64,000 nucleotides of DNA from Utricularia gibba (taxonomy: Eukaryota > Streptophyta > Magnoliopsida > Lamiales > Lentibulariaceae). Below, piece by piece: positions 60,580 to 64,000 of the stretch (the first letter of the stretch is position 1; each line of letters opens with the position of its first letter). The stretch covers positions 434,001-498,000 of the forward strand of contig NEEC01000019.1 of the NCBI GenBank assembly GCA_002189035.1, given 5' to 3'. A program made the translations under genes and the position numbers. The notes below the pieces were generated by a model, which was not told where the DNA came from, made no database searches, and saw only the letters and a list, made by a program, of their open reading frames with translations.

Positions 60580-61678
60580 CGATGCTTGAAGAAGTTTCTA
60601 GCATTTGCCTACAGCGTTGTGAGTTCATCACCCGATCCTTATTCTGGGGCGGGAATTGGATTTGTTTCTATGTCCACGCCACCCATCCTGGCGAGAGTGA
60701 CCAAAACTTGCAGAAGTTTTAAGCCAGAATGCATAGGCTACACCCAGAAAGCTCTCCTTTACTCTGGATTGGCATTTGTTGCCGCCGGAATTGCCGGACA
60801 CGATGTTGCTCTGAAGGGAACATGATACGCATCGGAGGTTTACACATACCCGTTGCCTCAGGTATGTATGTGTGTAAATTCTTTATGATTCAGTCCATCT
60901 TTCAGTCATCAGAAAATGTCTGCTGCCTCATCTCAGATGCCTACACAAGGCAGCCATTATGTCACCAGAGGATTATGACTGCAAGGAATGGAAGAAGTGC
61001 ACGATACAGGAGGTTGAAGAAGCCAAGATTGCCGTTCGAATGATTCCCATGGGGCTCACGTTCAGTAAGATGATGCATGAGTACAACAAGAGAGGCTTTG
61101 CACCCTCCCTCGGAATCGCATTTGCCATGATCACCAGCATCCTGTGTTGCATAGCCGCGGCACTAGTCGAGAACAGGAGACTGAATGTTATCAGAAGCCA
61201 TCAGCTTTTGGATCACCCAGGAACAACCATTCCCATGAGCATATTTTGGTTAACTTTGCAGTTCATTCTCCTTGCAGGGCTGGATTCCTTCCTAGAACAG
61301 AGCGTTGCAGCTTTCTATCGTGCTGAGGCACCAGAATCCATGACTGAGTACCTGGAATACTTCGCCAAGTTCGTGTATGGCATAGGATACATGTGCAGTG
61401 TGCTTGCTGTGTATGTGGTAGGCGAAGTTAGCGAGAGGCTCGGCAGCAGGAGAAGCTGGTTTCAGCAGACATTGCACAGAAGCCGTTTGGACAGATACTT
61501 CTGGGTTCTGGCGGCTTTAAGCTCCATAAATCTGATCGCCTTCATTGTAGTAGCTACACAATACAGGTACGCTGACAGTGAAACACGAAATCATGGAGAA
61601 GCAGCTGAAGTAGCTGACCCCATATCAATCACCAACGACATGATCAAGGAATACAATTTTCCGAATTCTGGCTAGTTG
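60580..61678 (+). pseudogene. Truncated NRT1/PTR (NPF, probably NPF5-like) transporter
   Basis: Members are 12-span nitrate, peptide or hormone transporters. The first piece (60586-60861) covers a middle segment with IGYTQKALLYSGLAFVAAGI and an in-frame TGA at 60823; it would end at a donor (CAG/GTATGT, 60862). The last-exon piece (60937-61675) starts RCLHKAAIMSPED and runs to the C-terminus, including CCIAAALVENRRL and FQFI/LQFILLAGLDSFLEQS. Compared with the paralogue at 63002-64000 it lacks about 68 residues in frame after RMIPMGLTF. An exon expected between the two pieces is absent, and the N-terminus is lost at the LTR X2 junction. Confidence 0.85.
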
Positions 61679-62008
61679 TTGGCAGAGACAAATTTATTGA
61701 GGTAATTTTATTTAATTTTTGAATAATATAATTTTTTTTATTTATTCTATAATAAAATTATAAATTCAAATTTAAAATTAACTTTAAAAAATGTTGAATT
61801 TATTAAATTTGTATTTTAATAATGAAATAAAAATTTAATTAAAAAGTATATTAATTAATTTTGACACAATTCAATATACATATATATACATATATATCAT
61901 AACATTAAATTTTATAATATAATCTTAAAATATCTTACAAAATATTTATAATCTTAAAATTTTAATATAATTTCAAATTATATGAGTTTTTTTTTTTTTT
62001 TTTTTTTT
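61679..62008. other. AT-rich spacer ending in a T23 run
   Basis: No gene. A run of 23 T lies at 61987-62009. On the minus strand it reads as a poly(A) tail next to the direct repeat that follows. Confidence 0.6.
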
Positions 62009-62120
62009 GTAAAGTAGGCCTCTATGAAAAATAAATTAGTAAAATAGTTCCATTTTGTAATTTTTATTAAAAAAATCATCTTTTATGTATTAATTTGTCA
62101 AATAACTTTACTTTTTACTT
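62009..62120 (+). repeat. Direct repeat, left copy
   Basis: 112 bases starting TGTAAAGTAGGCCTCTATG. It matches 62575-62685 with only a handful of differences. Confidence 0.9.
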
Positions 62121-62122
62121 CT

Positions 62123-62565
62123 TTGCACCTTGGTAGCACCCAAATATCTAATCTCTTTGAACATGTTACTTATGCATATGCTAAAGGTATAGTAGGATGG
62201 GAGGTTGCTATGAAAGAGGAATTGGATGCACAAGACAAAAATGGTACCTGGATCCTCACTACTCTCCCTCCTGGAAACACATGTGATAGGTTCAAAATGA
62301 GAGTTTAAGATTTAGTTGAAGGCTGATAGCTCTTTGGAGTGCCGCAAGGTCCGTCTAATGGCTAAGTGATATAGACGGATTGAGGGGGTTGATTTTTCTG
62401 ATCTATTTGCTCTAGTGGCAAAGCTTGTCACAATCCGATTGACATTGACAATGGCTACACAATTGAACCATCAATATCAATAATGCATTTCTACATGGCC
62501 ACTTAGATGAGAAAATTTACATGGCATTGCCTGAGGGATACAAAGTTGGCTTCAATTTGGTATGT
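62123..62565 (+). pseudogene. Ty1/copia reverse transcriptase fragment
   Basis: Pieces in several frames match copia RT. They are AMKEELDAQDKNGTW and LPPG near 62209-62277, the equivalents of CKARLVAKGY (62341-62367), FSDLFALVAKLVTIRLTLTM (62397-62453), NAFLHGHLDEKIYMALPEGY (62485-62541). Several stops and frame changes; no LTR beside it. Confidence 0.8.
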
Positions 62566-62574
62566 TTTCTGCAA

Positions 62575-62685
62575 TGTAAAGTAGGCCTCTATGAAAAATC
62601 AATTAGTAAAATAGTTCCATTTTGTAATTTTTAGCAAACAATCATCTTTTATGCATTAATTTTTCAAATAACTTTACTTTTTATT
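62575..62685 (+). repeat. Direct repeat, right copy
   Basis: 111 bases, about nine tenths identical with 62009-62120, same orientation. Confidence 0.9.
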
Positions 62686-63001
62686 TATATTATATAATAT
62701 AACATTCTGCATAACAAAAAAATTAATTAGATTCACAATATTATACAAGAGTATCCCGCATCGGTGCAATCTCCATCTTTGTATTGTATTTGTGGTTACT
62801 TGGCAGAAAAGAATTGATAATGAAATCAAAAGAGATATTGATAATGAATTTGTTCAATAAAAAATGAAAAAGGCACAAAGGATCACAACAGAAAAGTATA
62901 ATAATGAGTAAAAGAAGGGAAAATTGATGAAGTCTTCGATTGTTTTGGAGCGTCTCATATTCCATTACAACCACACACTTTATTACTCCTCCTGACTCTT
63001 T

Positions 63002-64000
63002 TCAACAGTTGTCGGCGTCGGTGTCGTCTGGAGAGGCTTCCGCTTCTGTTAATGTCGGATTCTTGTAGGTGTAGGTGGAGGCGACGATGGCAAAAACGAT
63101 GAGATTCACAGAGCTTAAAACAGCTAGCACCCAGAAGTAGAGGTCCAAGCGGCTTCTGTTCAATGTGTATTGAAACCAGCTATTCTTTCTACCGAACTTT
63201 TTGCTAACTTCGCTTGCAACGTACACAGCAAGCACACTGAACATGAATCCCAGACCAGACACAAACTTGGCGAAGTATTCCAAGTAGTTGATCATGGAGT
63301 TTGGGGATTGATGACGATAGAACGCAGAAATGCTGCTTTCCAGGAATGAATCAAGCCCTGCAAGGAGAATGAACTGGAAAGACAGCCAGAATATGGTCAT
63401 GGGAATGGTTTTATCGGGCTGATCCCGCAGATGGTGTCTTCTGATAGCATTCAGTCTCATTTTCTCGATTCCAGCTGCGGCTATACAACATAAAATGCTG
63501 AAGATCATGGCGATTGCAATTCCGACGGATGATGCATATGCTTTCTTCTTGGATGAATCCTTAACGGAGAACTCAGCTTTTTCACTGGATGAAGCATCAT
63601 CCATTTCGGACCCGTTCAAGTAATTTTGTGCGACACCGCTGAAGAAAGCTTTTGAAGATTTGAAGATCAATAGAAAGATATGCTGCGGCACCCTTAGCTT
63701 TCCTACCTTATGATCCATGTTCTTCGCTTGCTCCAGGAAATAAGTATTCCCAGTTGAAGATACAATTCCGCAGACAATGAATGTGAGCCACATTGGGATC
63801 ATTCGAACCGCAATCTTGGCTTCCTCAACCTCTGAGACTGAGCATTGTTTCCATTCGTTGGCCTCTGGTGATTTAATGGCAGCCTTTTCCAGGCATCTGA
63901 GTTGAAGAAGAAACAATGTCATAAGCTCGTCTGGTACTTGAAAAATGGTCACCAAAGAAAGCACAACAAGGAAAGCAACAAGAAACAGAGAAATCGGCAC
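63002..64000 (-). CDS. NRT1/PTR family (NPF5-like) transporter, last exon (partial)
   Basis: A proton-coupled transporter of the plant NPF family. The last exon probably starts at 63896 after an acceptor (CTTCAACTCAG) with RCLEKAAIKSPE. The frame stays open upstream to the window edge, but 63897-64000 (SLFLVAFLVVLSLVTIF) may be intron read-through. Landmarks are VEEAKIAVRMIPMWLTF, a cytosolic loop of about 80 residues, CCIAAAGIEKMRLN, FQFILLAGLDSFLESS and a closing membrane span LSSVNLIVFAIVAS. The acidic tail ends at 63002. No break is seen. Upstream exons with the first six membrane spans lie beyond the window. It is a diverged paralogue of the pseudogene at 60580-61678, in opposite orientation; substrate unknown. 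Confidence 0.88.
   Translation of the reverse strand: MPISLFLVAFLVVLSLVTIFQVPDELMTLFLLQLRCLEKAAIKSPEANEWKQCSVSEVEEAKIAVRMIPMWLTFIVCGIVSSTGNTYFLEQAKNMDHKVGKLRVPQHIFLLIFKSSKAFFSGVAQNYLNGSEMDDASSSEKAEFSVKDSSKKKAYASSVGIAIAMIFSILCCIAAAGIEKMRLNAIRRHHLRDQPDKTIPMTIFWLSFQFILLAGLDSFLESSISAFYRHQSPNSMINYLEYFAKFVSGLGFMFSVLAVYVASEVSKKFGRKNSWFQYTLNRSRLDLYFWVLAVLSSVNLIVFAIVASTYTYKNPTLTEAEASPDDTDADNC

Overview
This window is nuclear DNA from a flowering plant, probably a dicot. The evidence is spliced genes with GT/AG introns, two plastid-targeted housekeeping proteins (SQD2 and FLU), a SHAQKYF-type MYB, NPF transporters, and a mass of plant LTR retrotransposons and Mutator-like (MULE) sequence in very AT-rich DNA. 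The species cannot be named from the sequence. I saw no rRNA, tRNA or CRISPR array.

Layout. 1-319 is the 3' end of a DIVARICATA-like MYB gene. 1543-2058 (minus) is an unrecognised open frame with a good splice acceptor. 3919-6543 (minus) is an apparently intact ten-exon SQD2 gene (sulfolipid synthase). 6574-11186 is an AT-rich desert, followed by a decayed plant-mobile-domain gene at 11187-12240.

From 12771 to 51503 lies a nested stack of transposable elements that can be taken apart by their target-site duplications (TSDs). An old MULE (minus strand, 48887-50153) was hit by two copies of a roughly 1.33 kb LTR family called L here. Copy L1 (12771-13145, 42328-42601, 48555-48886) was then split by a Ty3/gypsy element G (13146-42327, minus) and by a Ty1/copia element C (42602-48554, minus). 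G carries an Athila-like element E1 (24793-40072, plus, TSD AATGC). It also carries a solo LTR of the E1 family (14126-15519, TSD GAAAT) and a MULE with a C-terminal ULP1-type protease domain (15645-20709), itself interrupted by a solo L LTR (19263-20590, TSD AGTGG). E1 in turn holds fragments of two related elements (Y, minus, 34150-37570; X, plus, about 37600-39678). The 3' LTR of C is split by two solo LTRs (F and D).

Right of the stack, 52242-53826 (plus) is an apparently intact four-exon FLU gene, the plastid membrane regulator of tetrapyrrole synthesis, with site II-like promoter motifs. A diverged AT-rich tandem array (54780-55505), a transposon-domain gene split by a solo LTR (55506-58130) and a third MULE remnant (59128-60155) follow. 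At the right edge a truncated NPF transporter pseudogene (plus, 60580-61678) faces the last exon of a better preserved paralogue (minus, 63002 to the window edge).

The host genes are unrelated single-copy genes. SQD2 and FLU both act in chloroplast membranes, but nothing suggests they work as a unit. I found no clearly new biological system. The best leads are the MULE-ULP1 gene split by a solo LTR, the conserved hairpin-like motif between pol and the env-like frame of two Athila-like elements, a 22-bp templated insertion inside an LTR copy, and the unrecognised open frame near the left edge.
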